This document shows positions 18,403-26,736 of a stretch of 64,000 nt of DNA, piece after piece; within the stretch, counting starts at the first letter, position 1, and each line of letters begins with the position of its first letter. This DNA comes from Tateyamaria omphalii. Lineage in GTDB: Bacteria > Pseudomonadota > Alphaproteobacteria > Rhodobacterales > Rhodobacteraceae. Where the stretch lies: NCBI RefSeq assembly GCF_019802125.1, contig NZ_JAHVHT010000006.1:242915-306914 (forward strand), in the 5' to 3' direction. The notes below the pieces were generated by a model. It saw only the letters and a program-made list of their open reading frames with translations, searched no databases and was not told the origin of the DNA. Made by a program: the position numbers and the translations under genes.

Positions 18403-18443
18403 ATTATTTAACGTAATTGTTAATTAGTCAATGCGTTAAATAA
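18403..18443 (-). promoter_or_regulatory. Promoter with overlapping palindromic operator of the ArsR operon
   Basis: On the minus strand TTGACT (18431-18426), a 17-base spacer and AATAAT (18408-18403) form a near-consensus sigma70-type promoter. It is embraced by a perfect 10-base inverted repeat, TTATTTAACG (18404-18413) and CGTTAAATAA (18434-18443), with further inner symmetry (ATTG/CAAT). The ATG at 18395 starts 8 bases after the -10. A repressor on this site would block RNA polymerase, which fits ArsR autoregulation. Confidence 0.75.
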
Positions 18444-18557
18444 AGGCCCGCACAGCGGACCGCGCTCCTGGACCGCTCGAAGCGAACAGGCGCTTCTATG
18501 GTCAATCAAAACCGATAGTGAAGCGCGGACAAACCGGAAAAGACTGCAATACGGGCG

Positions 18558-19481
18558 CTATGGCGCGTCGCTTAGCACAATCACCTCGACCCGCCGGTTC
18601 GCCTCGCGACCCGCCGCTGTGAGGTTGCTTGCCACGGGTGAGAGGTAGCCCATCCCCTCTGCTTCAATCCGACTCGGCGACACGTCGTAGCGACTGATCA
18701 GCCGCTCACGCACGGCGCGGGCGCGGGCGCGAGACACGGTGATGTTCGCTTCCAGACCACCGACAGTGTCGGTGTGTCCAACAACTGCGATCCGCAAGCC
18801 GGGCCGGTTGGTCATAAGTTGCGCAATCTGCTCGAGTTCGGGCGCGGGTCCCTCCCCCAGCCGCGTGGTTCCAACCTCAAAGTCGAGGCTGCGCAGGATG
18901 ACTGATCCGTTCGCCAACAGCTGTTGGCCAAGGTCGGATGCTGATTCCGTTGGTGTAGCAGCGTAAGGGGGTTCGGCGGTCGGGACGGCCGCCCGCTGCG
19001 TGCCCACCTGCACCACCTGCAGGTACCCCGCGTCTGGCGCGGTACTGGCCAGCAGCCAAACGGCATCCCCGCTCTGTGGGTGGCGCGCGCTCAGAAAATG
19101 GTAGGCGCGCACATTCACATACATGTTCGGCGCAGGCAGCACGTCTATGGCGAACCGAAAATCGAACCCGCCGCAGGTATCAGCATCGCAATCAAGCAGC
19201 GTCTCGTATCCTGCATCAAGCAGTTGGTCGCGCAACGGTGCCAATATCTGCAGCGGCGTCAGGCCCGGAGACGTCACGCGATAACTGCGCCGCTGGACCG
19301 GGCCATCAATGGTTTCTGCGCTGACAGCGCCGTCAGCAAAAGGGGCAATCGCAATCTGGACCCGGTCAAGTGCGCTATCGCGCGCCGCCGTCTGGCGGGC
19401 GTTTGATGGCAGTTCCAGTTGCAGGGAAAGCGCGGGACCTGCCAGCGCGCAGGCCAGCGCCGTGAGCCACCAGCGCACCAT
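18558..19481 (-). CDS. Secreted OmpA-family protein
   Basis: 307 aa. A signal peptide (MVRWWLTALACALAGPALSLQ) without a lipobox is followed by a 150-residue domain I do not recognise. The C-terminal OmpA domain contains VVGHTDTVGGLEANITVSRARA and NRRVEVIVL. It probably binds peptidoglycan in the periplasm. No beta-barrel is evident. Its ATG overlaps the stop of the AhpD-like gene by one base, so it is the last gene of a five-base-tight operon. Confidence 0.85.
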   Translation of the reverse strand: MVRWWLTALACALAGPALSLQLELPSNARQTAARDSALDRVQIAIAPFADGAVSAETIDGPVQRRSYRVTSPGLTPLQILAPLRDQLLDAGYETLLDCDADTCGGFDFRFAIDVLPAPNMYVNVRAYHFLSARHPQSGDAVWLLASTAPDAGYLQVVQVGTQRAAVPTAEPPYAATPTESASDLGQQLLANGSVILRSLDFEVGTTRLGEGPAPELEQIAQLMTNRPGLRIAVVGHTDTVGGLEANITVSRARARAVRERLISRYDVSPSRIEAEGMGYLSPVASNLTAAGREANRRVEVIVLSDAP

Positions 19482-20047
19482 CAGCGCGCCTGTGCGTGGT
19501 ATTCGGGGTTGGGCTGCATCGCCGTCGCACTCGCCACCCGGTTGGACATGTTGAAGAAGGCAGCGACGTTGATCACGTCCCAGATGTCGCGATCGCTCAG
19601 CCCGTGGTCGCGCAGAGCTTGCCGGTCGCTTTCCTCAATCTGGGCGGAGGCGAGGGTTACCTTCTCGGCAAAAACGAGCATGGCGCGCTGGCGTGGCGTG
19701 ACGTCCGCAACGCGCCAGTTCATCACCAGTTGCTCACCCAGCGCCGGGTTGCCGGAGAGTTTGCGGACGGCTGCGCCATGGGCCGTGAGGCAATAAAAAC
19801 AGCGGTTGGTGGCTGAGACGACCACCGCGATCATCTCGCGTTCGAGCTTGGTCAGGGCGCTGTCGCCCAGCATAAGGTCATTGTAGAGCGCGGTGAAGGT
19901 GTTGAGCTTGTCGATGTCGAAGGCGTGCGCCTTCAGCACGTTGGGGATCATGCCCAGCTTGTGCTGGCAGATGTCGAAATACTTTTGCGTCGCCTCGGGC
20001 AGCGGGTCGACCATAGGCAGGTTCAAGGCGGTGGGCTGATCGGTCAT
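19481..20047 (-). CDS. AhpD-like carboxymuconolactone decarboxylase / peroxidase-related protein
   Basis: 188 aa. The all-helical AhpD fold is recognised from LGMIPNVLKAHAF, then the redox motif CFYCLTAHG (CxxC plus His, about residues 83-91), and SDRDIWDVINVAAFFNMSNRVA. Family members reduce peroxides with thiols or act as decarboxylases. ATG 20047 overlaps the upstream GNAT stop (ATGA). Confidence 0.9.
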   Translation of the reverse strand: MTDQPTALNLPMVDPLPEATQKYFDICQHKLGMIPNVLKAHAFDIDKLNTFTALYNDLMLGDSALTKLEREMIAVVVSATNRCFYCLTAHGAAVRKLSGNPALGEQLVMNWRVADVTPRQRAMLVFAEKVTLASAQIEESDRQALRDHGLSDRDIWDVINVAAFFNMSNRVASATAMQPNPEYHAQAR

Positions 20048-20760
20048 GTTGTCTCCGGCGCTGTGCGGTAATGATAGCCACAGGTGCGCCGGAAGCCCAA
20101 CCCCTGATAGAGCGCGTTGGCGGGACCGTTGGAGGCCGTGGTCAGGACGGCGATATGGTGTGCGCCGTGTTCTGCGGCCCAGACGGCCGCACGCCGCATG
20201 ATCCATTGTGCAACGCCCTGGCGGCGTTGGTGGGCCAGCACCTCGACCGCGTGGACCATGGCGATGCCGTCGTGGATGGCGGCGAAGGCCGTGCCCGCCG
20301 GTTTGTCCCTGTGCCGGGCGAGGATCGCTGTTTTCACCTTGGCCCGGTGCATGATGGCAACCCGTGCAGGGCCAATGCCGCCCTTGGCCCAGATGTCTTC
20401 CATGATCGCCAGCGGCTCCCAGATGGCGAAGACTGTAACGCGGGGGATCGGGATGTTGGTGAGGGTGTCGACCGGGGCAACGTAGCCGTTCGTCGGGTCG
20501 ACGATGGTGTAGCCGGCTTGGTCAAGCAGGTGGTCGAGGGCGTCTTCTCCCTGCCGGACCATGAAGAGCGGCGTTTGGTGCACGGCGCGCATGGCGTGTT
20601 CAGCTTGGGCGAGGTCGGTCGTGGGCTCATCTGCAGTGGCGGCCGAGACCCGCTTGCCCCCGCCTTGGCCATCGCGGATGGTCCAAGGGCCTGCGCGCGT
20701 GATCGTGGCAGCAGGCCAGGTGCCGTCGATGGCGGCGTAGAAGGCCGCAGGCGACGTCAT
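20044..20760 (-). CDS. GNAT-family N-acetyltransferase
   Basis: 238 aa. A long N-terminal region precedes the GNAT core in the last 100 residues (MVHAVEVLAHQRRQGVAQWIMRRAAVWAAEHG; LTTASNGPANALYQGLGFRRTCGYHYR). The acceptor is unknown. Coupled at both ends by ATGA overlaps with the CinA-like gene upstream and the AhpD-like gene downstream. Confidence 0.85.
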   Translation of the reverse strand: MTSPAAFYAAIDGTWPAATITRAGPWTIRDGQGGGKRVSAATADEPTTDLAQAEHAMRAVHQTPLFMVRQGEDALDHLLDQAGYTIVDPTNGYVAPVDTLTNIPIPRVTVFAIWEPLAIMEDIWAKGGIGPARVAIMHRAKVKTAILARHRDKPAGTAFAAIHDGIAMVHAVEVLAHQRRQGVAQWIMRRAAVWAAEHGAHHIAVLTTASNGPANALYQGLGFRRTCGYHYRTAPETT

Positions 20761-21479
20761 GCGGGAAAGTGTTCGGCGAGCTTTGTCAGCGCTGCGTCCA
20801 CTTCGGCACCGTTGGTGCCGCGGATGACCACGTTGGCGCCGTAGCGTCCGTCTTTTTGGAAAGGGTAGGATCCGATGCTGAGGTCGGGGTGGGCGGTGGC
20901 AATGTCGCCCAGAGGGCCTGCGATGTCCCCCTCGCCCCGCTCGATGCGGATGGTTTTGGAGATCAGCGGCGCGCCACCGGTGAGCGTGGGCAGGATGGAA
21001 GCGACCATCGCCTGGAACACCGAAGGGACACCGGCCATGACGTGGACGTTGCGGATCGTGAAGCCGGGGGCGGCCGAGACCGGGTTTTCGATCAGTTCGG
21101 CACCATCGGGGATGCGTGCCATGCGCAGCCGTGCGGCGTTCAGCTCGGTGCCGGATTTGGCGTAGTGTTCGGCCAGGATGGCGCGAGCGTCGTCACGGAT
21201 GTCGATGTGCGTGTCGAAGGCGGCGGCGATGCAATCCGCTGTGATGTCATCATGCGTCGGGCCGATGCCACCGGACGTGAAGACGCTGTCGTATGTCCCG
21301 CTGAGCGCTCGGGTCGCCGCGATGATTGCGTCGGGGTCGTCACTGACCACGCGCACCTCCTTAAGGTCGATGCCGTGGTCGGTCAGTTGGCCTGCCAGGT
21401 AATGCATGTTGGCGTCGCGGGTGCGGCCGGAGAGGATCTCGTCTCCGATCACCAGCATGGCGGCGGTGGGGTTGGGCAT
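20757..21479 (-). CDS. CinA N-terminal-type molybdopterin-binding protein
   Basis: 240 aa. MoCF (MoaB/MogA-like) fold with MLVIGDEILSGRTRDAN and the signature FTSGGIGPTHDDIT. The C-terminal PncC deamidase domain of full CinA is missing. Stand-alone forms are annotated as competence/damage-inducible protein A; possible activities include nucleotide pyrophosphatase. AAGGAGG lies 6 bases before the ATG, so this is the promoter-proximal gene of the run down to 18558. Divergent from sfsA. Confidence 0.88.
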   Translation of the reverse strand: MPNPTAAMLVIGDEILSGRTRDANMHYLAGQLTDHGIDLKEVRVVSDDPDAIIAATRALSGTYDSVFTSGGIGPTHDDITADCIAAAFDTHIDIRDDARAILAEHYAKSGTELNAARLRMARIPDGAELIENPVSAAPGFTIRNVHVMAGVPSVFQAMVASILPTLTGGAPLISKTIRIERGEGDIAGPLGDIATAHPDLSIGSYPFQKDGRYGANVVIRGTNGAEVDAALTKLAEHFPA

Positions 21480-21526
21480 TTTGGCCTCCTTGCGATTGCG
21501 GCCAGTGACGGTATAGGGCTGCGCCC

Positions 21527-22231
21527 ATGCGCTTTCAAACCGAACTTGTCCCCGCCACGCTGATCCGACGCTACAAACGGTTTCTGGCCGATTGCACGCT
21601 GGAGGATGGGCGCGAGGTGGTTGCGCATTGTGCGAACCCTGGCTCCATGATGGGGCTGGCGGAGCCCGGGATGCGGATCTGGCTGGAGCCGAATGACGAC
21701 CCGAAGAAGAAGCTGAAGTTCGGTTGGCGCTTGGTGGAACATGAGGGTGGGCATTTTACCGGCGTTGATACCTCCGTCCCGAACAAGGCGCTGCGGGCCG
21801 CGTTCGAGGCGGGAGAGGTGCCAGGGTTTGACGGGTATTCAACCGTGCGGCCTGAGCAGAAATATGGCGAAGGGAGCCGGATCGACTTTCTGTTGCAGGG
21901 GGACGGGGTGCCCGACGCCTATGTCGAGGTGAAGTCGGTGACGCTGGCACGACAGCCGGGTTTGGCGGAGTTTCCGGATTCCGTGACCGCGCGCGGGGCC
22001 AAGCATCTGGCGGAGCTCGGGCGGATGGCAGAGGCCGGGCATCGGGCGGTCATGCTGTACCTGGTGCAGCGCACGGACTGCGATCGGTTTACCCTCGCTG
22101 GGGACATTGACCCGGTCTATGCCGCCGCCTACGCGGCTGCGGTTGGGGCTGGGGTGGAAACCATCTGCCTGGGCACCCATATATCGCCAGAGGGCGTGCT
22201 GGTCGGCGCGCCCATAGCCGTGGCCGTATGA
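21527..22231 (+). CDS. sfsA: Sugar fermentation stimulation protein SfsA
   Basis: 234 aa, family length. Characteristic SfsA segments: RRYKRFLADC, AHCANPGSMMGL, NKALRAAFEAGEVPGF, EGSRIDFLLQ, VEVKSVTLA and FPDSVTARGAKHLAEL. The nuclease-like core D..E-V-K is present; DNA binding is reported for the family, but the role is unclear. Followed after 50 bases by map, a pairing common in this group. Confidence 0.95.
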   Translation: MRFQTELVPATLIRRYKRFLADCTLEDGREVVAHCANPGSMMGLAEPGMRIWLEPNDDPKKKLKFGWRLVEHEGGHFTGVDTSVPNKALRAAFEAGEVPGFDGYSTVRPEQKYGEGSRIDFLLQGDGVPDAYVEVKSVTLARQPGLAEFPDSVTARGAKHLAELGRMAEAGHRAVMLYLVQRTDCDRFTLAGDIDPVYAAAYAAAVGAGVETICLGTHISPEGVLVGAPIAVAV

Positions 22232-22281
22232 CCCACTGGCTCTTTTTGCCGCAGTGCAGTATGTTTGACAGGTGAACGCCA

Positions 22282-23103
22282 ATGGAGCGCGCTTTGGATC
22301 GTGACACTCGTGGCCGTCTAACGAAAGACGGTATACGCATTTATGACCCCTCTGACTTTGCCGGGATGCACGCGGCAGGGCGGCTTGCGGCCGAGATTTT
22401 GGACGCGATGTCGGCCCATGTCTTTCCGGGTCAGACGACCGGAGCGCTGGACAAGATCATCACCGAGATGGTCGAGGAGGCGGGCGCAACCTCGGCCACC
22501 ATCGGCTACAAGGGCTATCAGCACGCAAGCTGCATCAGCGTAAACCACGTGGTCTGCCACGGCATTCCCGGCGACAAGGTGCTGAAGGATGGCGACATCC
22601 TGAACATCGACGTTACTGTCATTGTGGATGGCTGGTATGGTGACACGTCCCGCATGTTTGTGGCGGGCAAGCTGCCCCGCAAGGCGGAACGGCTGATCGA
22701 AGTGACGCATGACAGCCTGATGCGCGGGATCGAGGCGGTGAAGCCTGGTAACACCTTTGGCGACATCGGTTATGCGATCCAGAGCTTTGTTGAGAGCCAT
22801 CGGATGTCTGTCGTGCGCGACTTCTGCGGTCACGGGCTGGGCCGTGTGTTCCACGCGCCGCCCAACGTGCTGCACTATGGCCGTCCGGGCACGGGGGCTG
22901 TGCTGGAGCCCGGCATGTTTTTTACCATCGAGCCGATGGTGAACCTGGGTCGTCCCGAGACCAAGACGCTGGCCGATGACTGGACCGCGGTGACCCGCGA
23001 CAAGTCGCTGTCGGCGCAGTTTGAGCATTCGGTGGGTGTGACCGAGGATGGGGTGGAGATTTTCACCCTGTCGCCTGCTGGGACGTTTCATCCGACATAT
23101 TGA
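22282..23103 (+). CDS. map: Methionine aminopeptidase, type I
   Basis: 273 aa. Removes the initiator Met from nascent proteins. The metal ligands are visible: Asp in NIDVTVIVDGWYGDTSRMF (two Asp), His in CGHGLGRVFHAPP, Glu in FFTIEPMV and the final Glu near FEHSVGVTEDG. AGGTG lies 9 bases upstream of the ATG. Probably co-transcribed with sfsA. Confidence 0.97.
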   Translation: MERALDRDTRGRLTKDGIRIYDPSDFAGMHAAGRLAAEILDAMSAHVFPGQTTGALDKIITEMVEEAGATSATIGYKGYQHASCISVNHVVCHGIPGDKVLKDGDILNIDVTVIVDGWYGDTSRMFVAGKLPRKAERLIEVTHDSLMRGIEAVKPGNTFGDIGYAIQSFVESHRMSVVRDFCGHGLGRVFHAPPNVLHYGRPGTGAVLEPGMFFTIEPMVNLGRPETKTLADDWTAVTRDKSLSAQFEHSVGVTEDGVEIFTLSPAGTFHPTY

Positions 23104-23141
23104 TGGTGCGGTTTGGGGTATGCCCGCTGCCACCGGCGGAC

Positions 23142-23162
23142 GGTGCGCAGTGAATGCGCACC
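23142..23162. repeat. Dispersed hairpin, GGTGCGCA family
   Basis: GGTGCGCA-N5-TGCGCACC followed by CTACGG, between the convergent map and rsmD genes. A degenerate relative with the same CCCTACGG tail occurs at 39124-39150. It may serve as a terminator for both genes. Confidence 0.5.
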
Positions 23163-23190
23163 CTACGGCGTAGACGCATCCTGATACGCC

Positions 23191-23736
23191 CTAGACGGGT
23201 TCCAACAGCGTGACATGGGTGCTGCCGAAGCGGCGCTGATCCAGCAGGGCGTAGCCGTCCGGCGGGGATTGCGGTGCGTTTTCTTCCCAAACGATGAGCG
23301 CGTCATCAGCGCAGTGGTCGCGGATCGACGTCAGGGCCTTGTCGCCCATGCCCTTTCCATAGGGCGGGTCGAGGAAGACGAGGTCGAATTTTGGCCCGTC
23401 CCATGCGAAAGCGCGCGTGGCGTCGGAACGCAGGAGTTTGGTCCGATCCTCGGCCCGCAGCTTCTTGATGTTTTCGGCGATCAACTTCTGCCCGACGCGC
23501 CCATTTTCGACAAATACGGCGCGCGCCGCTCCGCGCGACAGGGCCTCAAGCCCCAGCGCGCCTGTGCCTGCAAAAAGGTCGAGCACGTGCGCGCCTTCAA
23601 TGACCCCACGATGGGTGAGCATGGAGAACAGGCTTTCCCGCACCCGGTCCGGCGTGGGTCGCAGGTGCGCGCCCGGATCACCCTTGCCCACCGTGGCAAG
23701 CGGCACGCCGCGCCACTGGCCCGCAATGATCCTCAC
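23191..23736 (-). CDS. rsmD: 16S rRNA (guanine966-N2)-methyltransferase
   Basis: 181 aa. RsmD signature: MRIIAGQWRG at the start, LRPTPDRVRESLFSML, the SAM loop VLDLFAGTGALGLEALSRGA, and the catalytic DPPYGKG. It methylates G966 in 16S rRNA during 30S assembly. The start is a GTG overlapping the stop of the upstream ferredoxin reductase-like gene (GTGA). Confidence 0.95.
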   Translation of the reverse strand: MRIIAGQWRGVPLATVGKGDPGAHLRPTPDRVRESLFSMLTHRGVIEGAHVLDLFAGTGALGLEALSRGAARAVFVENGRVGQKLIAENIKKLRAEDRTKLLRSDATRAFAWDGPKFDLVFLDPPYGKGMGDKALTSIRDHCADDALIVWEENAPQSPPDGYALLDQRRFGSTHVTLLEPV

Positions 23737-24935
23737 TTGAGCAGGGCTTTCAGGTCGCCGTCAGGGTCGGCCACCACGGCCGGGTCCGCCGACTTGCCCG
23801 CTTCGATCAGCCGTTTGCCGATCATGTAAGCACGCGGGTCGTTGGCCGCGTCCACGGCCAGCAGCGTATCCCCGGTGTAATACCAGAAAGATTTGGCAGC
23901 ACCGCTATCACGTGTGACGACGCGGTCGTATCCGGTGTTGAGACCCGCGATTTGCAGTTTGACGTCGAACTGGTCGGACCAGAACCACGGTCGAGCGACG
24001 TATTCCTTGGCAGCCCCCATGATGTTTTCGGCGACGCATTCGGCCTGGTCGATGGCGTTGGGCACGGATTCGAGGCGGATGCGCTCGCCCTTGTAGGGGA
24101 AGGACGCGCAGTCGCCCGCGGCCCAGACATGAGGGGCGGAGGTGCGCCCGTGCGCGTCCGTTGCGATGCCGTTGTCGAGGGTGATGCCTGCCTGTTCGGC
24201 GAGGTCGGTTTCAGGCGTGATGCCGACGCCGACGATCACGAGGTCCACGTCGAGGGTGGCACCATCCGTCAGTTCTGCACCCGACACGGCACCTTCGCCA
24301 GTGAGGCGGTTGAGCCCGACACCTTCGCGCAGATCAACGCCGTGGCCCGAGTGCAGGGCGCGGAAGTAGTCGCTTGTTTCCGCTGCCGCGACCCGTTGCA
24401 GGATGCGGTCGGCCATTTCGACCAGCACCACGTTCAGGCCGAGCTTGGAACACACCGCCGCCGCTTCGAGCCCGATATAGCCCCCCCCGACAATCAGCGC
24501 CGTTTTGCCCGATTGGCACCAGGGGGCCATCTTGTCGACGTCGGCCAGGTCTCGAACGGTAAACACCCCTTCCAGATCACCGCCGATGGCGGCAGGCAGG
24601 CGGCGCGGGGACGAACCGGTGGTCAGGACCAGATCGGTGTATTCGAGCGTGTCACTGCCTACGGTGACGGTTTGCGCATCCGTGTCGATGCCCGTCACGG
24701 GTTCACCCGTCCGCACGGTAATGTTGTTGTCGGCATAGAAGCTGTCGGGGCGCAGGAACATGCGTTCGAGCGGCATGTCGCCCAGCAGATAGGCCTTGGA
24801 CAGTGGCGGGCGCTGGTAGGGCAGCGCGGGCTCGGACCCGATGAGCGTGATTGCCCCTTCGAACCCGCCATTGCGCAGTTTGGCGACGCAGGATGACCCT
24901 GCCTGCCCTGCCCCGATCACGATCACATGGCTCAT
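23733..24935 (-). CDS. Ferredoxin reductase-like FAD-dependent oxidoreductase
   Basis: 400 aa. Two Rossmann motifs: FAD-binding VIVIGAGQAGSSCVAKLR at the N-terminus and NAD-binding TALIVGGGYIGLEAAAV (about residues 145-160). VWAAGDCASFP is the conserved FAD motif. The layout matches rubredoxin/putidaredoxin reductases of ring-hydroxylating or P450 systems. No ferredoxin or oxygenase gene is adjacent, so the partner is unknown. ATG 24935 sits 6 bases after AGGTGG; an in-frame ATG at 24944 is less likely. Confidence 0.9.
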   Translation of the reverse strand: MSHVIVIGAGQAGSSCVAKLRNGGFEGAITLIGSEPALPYQRPPLSKAYLLGDMPLERMFLRPDSFYADNNITVRTGEPVTGIDTDAQTVTVGSDTLEYTDLVLTTGSSPRRLPAAIGGDLEGVFTVRDLADVDKMAPWCQSGKTALIVGGGYIGLEAAAVCSKLGLNVVLVEMADRILQRVAAAETSDYFRALHSGHGVDLREGVGLNRLTGEGAVSGAELTDGATLDVDLVIVGVGITPETDLAEQAGITLDNGIATDAHGRTSAPHVWAAGDCASFPYKGERIRLESVPNAIDQAECVAENIMGAAKEYVARPWFWSDQFDVKLQIAGLNTGYDRVVTRDSGAAKSFWYYTGDTLLAVDAANDPRAYMIGKRLIEAGKSADPAVVADPDGDLKALLK

Positions 24936-25021
24936 GTCATCCACCTTTGCCCTCGCCCTTTGCCACGGCGGAGCCTATATCGCAGGGGAAGCCAGACGCA
25001 ATTCCAAGAAAGGGGCAAATC

Positions 25022-25510
25022 ATGGCAATTTCAGTAGGCGACACGCTGCCCGATGCATCGCTGGTCTATCTGGGGGATGAGGGGCCCGCGCAGGTGCAGT
25101 TGAGCGAAAAGACCAAGGGCCGCAAGGTCGTGATCTTTGCCCTGCCCGGCGCCTATACAGGCGTGTGCAGCACGGCCCATGTGCCCAGCTTTGTCCGCAC
25201 CAAGGATCAGTTTGATGCCAAGGGCGTGGATGAGATCATCTGCATCAGCGTCAACGATCCCTTCGTGCTGAAAGCCTGGGGTGAGAGCACGGGCGCGGAA
25301 AAGGCCGGGATCACCTTCCTCGGCGATGCAGAGGCCGAGTTCACCAAGGCGATGGGCCGGGATTTCACCGCACCCCCTGCGGGTCTGATCAACCGATCCA
25401 AGCGCTATGCGATGGTGGTCGAGGACGGCAAGGTGACCGTGCTGCAGGAAGAAGAGAACCCCGGCATGTGCGATGTGTCCGGCGGTGAAGCTCTGCTTGA
25501 GGCGATGTGA
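25022..25510 (+). CDS. Peroxiredoxin, Prx5 family
   Basis: 162 aa. Reduces H2O2 and organic peroxides. The peroxidatic motif PGAYTGVC (Cys49) has the required Pro and Thr. A second Cys150 in NPGMCDVSG is at the usual place in bacterial Prx5 proteins, which take electrons from glutaredoxin/glutathione. AAGGGG precedes the ATG by 7 bases. Followed by a strong bidirectional terminator. Confidence 0.95.
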   Translation: MAISVGDTLPDASLVYLGDEGPAQVQLSEKTKGRKVVIFALPGAYTGVCSTAHVPSFVRTKDQFDAKGVDEIICISVNDPFVLKAWGESTGAEKAGITFLGDAEAEFTKAMGRDFTAPPAGLINRSKRYAMVVEDGKVTVLQEEENPGMCDVSGGEALLEAM

Positions 25511-25535
25511 TCCCAAGCGCCAATCAGAATGACGC

Positions 25536-25563
25536 AAAAGGCCCCCGGTTCGGGGGCCTTTTT
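25536..25563. terminator. Bidirectional terminator between peroxiredoxin and mscS
   Basis: AAAAGGCCCCCG-GTT-CGGGGGCCTTTTT: a 12-base stem with A run before and T run after. It serves the peroxiredoxin gene on the plus strand and the mechanosensitive channel gene (stop at 25584) on the minus strand. Confidence 0.95.
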
Positions 25564-25583
25564 CATTTGGATCACATTTGGGT

Positions 25584-26438
25584 CTATTCTGCCGCCTGCA
25601 CCAGCGTGCGGGTGGGGAAAGGGATGTCGACGCCCGCGTCGTCCAGCGCTTCCTTCACCTTGCGTTTCATGTCCGCCTGGTACTGGAAGTAGATGTCGCT
25701 GTCGCACCAGACCCGCACCAGAAAGTCGACCGAGCTGTCACCCAGATTGTTCACCTGGATGAAAGGCTCGGGCTCTGATTTGGAGCGTTCGTCGGCCATG
25801 ATCGTGTCACGGATCACCTGTTCGGCCTGTTTGAGGTTCACGCCATAGCCCACGCCAAAGGTCCATTCGGCCCTGCGTGTGGGGTAGATTGAGTAGTTTT
25901 CGATCACGTTTCCCCAGACCTCGGAATTCGGGATGATGATCTGCACATTCCCGAGGCTGGCGAGTTCCGTGTAGTTCAGCGTCACGTCCTTGACCGTGCC
26001 CATCTTGTCCGCCACCTCGACAAAGTCGCCGATCTTGAGCGGGCGGAAGAGGATCAGCATGACACCGGCGGCCACATTGGACAGCGTGCCCTGCAACGCG
26101 AGACCAATGGCAAGGCCCGCGGCACCGACGGCGGCCACGACCGACGTCGTTTGCACCCCAAAGGTGTTGAGCACGATCAGGAACGTAAAGCCAAGCACGA
26201 TGTAGCGGACGATGGAGCCCAGAAAATTGAAAAGCGTATCGTCAAGATGCTTGTGCCGGGTGCCAATGCGGGTGATCCGGCGGCCCAGCCATGCCGCAAC
26301 GATCCAGCCGATGATCAGGATGGTGATCGCGGCCAGCACCGATCCGACGACCGAGGCGAGGAATTCCAGCGACAGGTAGTCGCCAAGCGTTTTGCCTTGC
26401 CACACTTCGGTGGCAAGCAGGTTGTTGATCATGTCCAT
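25584..26438 (-). CDS. MscS-family mechanosensitive channel
   Basis: 284 aa, the small MscS type. Three N-terminal transmembrane helices (the pore helix is VVAAVGAAGLAIGLALQGTLSNVAAGVMLIL) precede the MscS beta domain (RPLKIGDFVEVADKMGTVKDVTLNYTEL) and a C-terminal alpha/beta vestibule. It opens on membrane tension after hypo-osmotic shock. ATG 26438 has GGAG 7 bases upstream. Four bases downstream of phhB, so in the same operon. Confidence 0.94.
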   Translation of the reverse strand: MDMINNLLATEVWQGKTLGDYLSLEFLASVVGSVLAAITILIIGWIVAAWLGRRITRIGTRHKHLDDTLFNFLGSIVRYIVLGFTFLIVLNTFGVQTTSVVAAVGAAGLAIGLALQGTLSNVAAGVMLILFRPLKIGDFVEVADKMGTVKDVTLNYTELASLGNVQIIIPNSEVWGNVIENYSIYPTRRAEWTFGVGYGVNLKQAEQVIRDTIMADERSKSEPEPFIQVNNLGDSSVDFLVRVWCDSDIYFQYQADMKRKVKEALDDAGVDIPFPTRTLVQAAE

Positions 26439-26442
26439 GGTC

Positions 26443-26736
26443 TTACTCCGCCAGGCTGTCCAGTTTGCGCGCCAGCTTGACGTCAAGCGTGCTCAGCCCG
26501 CCCACGTCATGCGTGGTCAGCGTGACCTCGACCCGTTTGTAGACGTTGAACCATTCGGGGTGGTGATCCCACTTTTCGGCCCAGATGGCTGCCCGCGTCA
26601 TCCAGGCGAAGGCGTCCACGAAATCCTTGAATTCAAACGTCTTGTGGATGGCGTCCCGTCCGTCGGTTACGGCCCATCCTGTGGCCAGCAGCGGATCCAG
26701 CAGGGTGGCCCGCGTCTCGTCGCTGAGTTTTTCCAT
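26443..26736 (-). CDS. phhB: 4a-hydroxytetrahydrobiopterin (pterin-4a-carbinolamine) dehydratase
   Basis: 97 aa. The whole PCD fold is present with the active-site motif [23 protein letters not shown]. It recycles pterin for aromatic amino-acid hydroxylases or removes damaged pterin. The start overlaps the stop of the upstream acyltransferase by one base (TAATG). No phenylalanine hydroxylase is adjacent. Confidence 0.94.
   Translation of the reverse strand: MEKLSDETRATLLDPLLATGWAVTDGRDAIHKTFEFKDFVDAFAWMTRAAIWAEKWDHHPEWFNVYKRVEVTLTTHDVGGLSTLDVKLARKLDSLAE

Noticed and set aside
18402..18404. ATG at 18404 as start of the ArsR gene
   Set aside because: It falls within the -10 element and operator arm, upstream of the expected transcription start.
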